Source: an uncultured Bacillota bacterium (GTDB lineage: Bacteria; Bacillota; Clostridia; Peptostreptococcales; Anaerovoracaceae). From it: a stretch of DNA of 5,548 nucleotides. The notes under the pieces are model-generated. The model did not search any database, was not told the DNA's origin, and saw only the letters and a list, made by a program, of their open reading frames with translations. The stretch lies in NCBI GenBank assembly GCA_946408315.1, contig CAMJRV010000192.1:1-5548 (forward strand), given 5' to 3'. A program made the translations under genes and the position numbers. Below are positions 4,916-5,548 of this stretch, piece by piece (positions within the stretch are counted from its first letter, which is position 1; every line of letters begins with the position of its first letter).

Positions 4916-5548
4916 TCAGAGCGTGACCCCCGACTTGAAAATGGCGATCTCACGGTAATCATGCTCTTCATTTTTCGTGATCTGGCCTGATGCGACCCGG
5001 ATCATCAAGTCAAACAGTTCTGCGGTGCTAGCCTCAAAAGGCAAGCCCTCAAGAATCCTCCCTGCATTATAATCGATCCAGTTCGCTTTTCTGCCGGCCA
5101 ACAGGGAATTGGAGGCGATTTTTATCGTAGGAACAGGTGCTCCCAGGGGAGTTCCCCGCCCCGTGGTAAACAGAATCATATGCGCTCCCGAAGCGGTCAT
5201 ATTCGTGCAGGAAACAATGTCGTTTCCCGGCCCCGTCAGTAAATTCAAACCTTCCTTCGTACATCGGTCTCCATATTTCAGTACGGCGGTAATCTTTGCC
5301 TGACCTCCTTTTTGAACGCATCCCAACGATTTCTCTTCCAGCGTGCTGATCCCGCCCTCTTTGTTTCCCGGCGAAGGGTTCTCATAAATCACCTGATTAT
5401 GAGAGGAATAGTATTCTTTAAAGCCGTTAATCATTTGGACCATATCGCAAAAGGTTTCTCTATCGGCCGCCCGTTCCATCAGCAGCGTTTCTGCTCCGAA
5501 CATCTCCGGAACTTCGGTGAGAATGGCGCTTCCCCCCTGGGCCGTAAT
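4916..5548 (-). CDS. UxaA-family dehydratase (altronate/galactarate dehydratase type), C-terminal part
   Basis: Partial gene: the frame is open to the window edge, and 210 codons plus a TGA stop are visible. Its first visible residues include LTEVPEMFGAE, so the Met at 5503 is internal and not the start. The fragment matches the large-domain signature of altronate/D-galactarate dehydratases: NPSPGNKEGG (about fragment residues 57-66), EEKSLGC (71-77), LLTGPGND (103-110), SCTNMTASGAHM (113-124), TTGRGTP (128-134), and a C-terminus ending in GVTL. Family members dehydrate a sugar acid to a 2-keto-3-deoxy acid and are metal dependent; conserved Cys, Asn and His residues lie in these blocks. In many Firmicutes the N-terminal SAF domain is a separate small protein; whether that holds here cannot be seen. 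The family assignment is firm. The substrate (altronate, galactarate, or another 2-hydroxy acid, as in sulfolactate sulfo-lyase relatives) is not. A terminator follows 8 bp after the stop, so this gene ends its own transcription unit. Confidence 0.93.
   Translation of the reverse strand: MTAQGGSAILTEVPEMFGAETLLMERAADRETFCDMVQMINGFKEYYSSHNQVIYENPSPGNKEGGISTLEEKSLGCVQKGGQAKITAVLKYGDRCTKEGLNLLTGPGNDIVSCTNMTASGAHMILFTTGRGTPLGAPVPTIKIASNSLLAGRKANWIDYNAGRILEGLPFEASTAELFDLMIRVASGQITKNEEHDYREIAIFKSGVTL

Noticed and set aside
4690..4926. Plus-strand open frame of 78 codons across the intergenic region
   Set aside because: It starts at TTG, has no Shine-Dalgarno, and runs through the operon promoter, the tRNA-like piece and the whole terminator stem.
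1..5548. CRISPR array, insertion sequence, or frameshifted gene
   Set aside because: There are no spaced repeats, transposase fragments or broken reading frames; every main gene is intact or cut only by the window edge.

Overview
The window looks like chromosomal DNA of an anaerobic, low-to-moderate G+C Gram-positive bacterium of the clostridial type. The signs are strong AGGAGG ribosome binding sites, A/T-rich intergenic DNA, a GTG start, simple hairpin/T-tract terminators, and gene families common in anaerobes (CCG-domain Fe-S proteins, GlcD-like flavoproteins, an altronate-dehydratase-type enzyme). The genus cannot be fixed from the sequence alone.

All convincing genes lie on the minus strand, so transcription runs from high to low coordinates. 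At the right edge (5548-4916) is the C-terminal part of a UxaA-family dehydratase (altronate/galactarate type). It is cut by the window end and closed by a strong terminator at 4908-4874. Next comes a regulatory interval of about 220 bp (4873-4656). It holds a T-arm-like piece of a tRNA, a sigma-70-type promoter (TTTACA-17-TATAAT), a tandem 14-bp repeat at the predicted start site, and two overlapping inverted repeats in the leader.

That promoter serves a compact three-gene operon: an FAD-binding oxidoreductase (4655-3183), a heterodisulfide-reductase-like/GlcF-like protein with two CCG domains and N-terminal Fe-S motifs (3158-1884), and a second, divergent FAD-binding oxidoreductase (1868-204). 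Gaps are only 15-24 bp, each gene has its own Shine-Dalgarno, and a clean terminator at 165-138 closes the unit. The last ~137 bp are A/T-rich with no supported gene.

The likely reading is a soluble or peripheral dehydrogenase. One or both flavoproteins would take electrons from an organic substrate and the Fe-S protein would pass them to a carrier encoded elsewhere. The layout resembles glycolate oxidase GlcDEF and GlcD/HdrD-type lactate dehydrogenases, but both flavoproteins are full length and atypical in the FAD loop, and the Fe-S protein has two unusual insertions. The substrate is therefore open. The neighbouring UxaA gene hints at hydroxy- or sugar-acid metabolism, but it is a separate transcription unit and the link is only suggestive.
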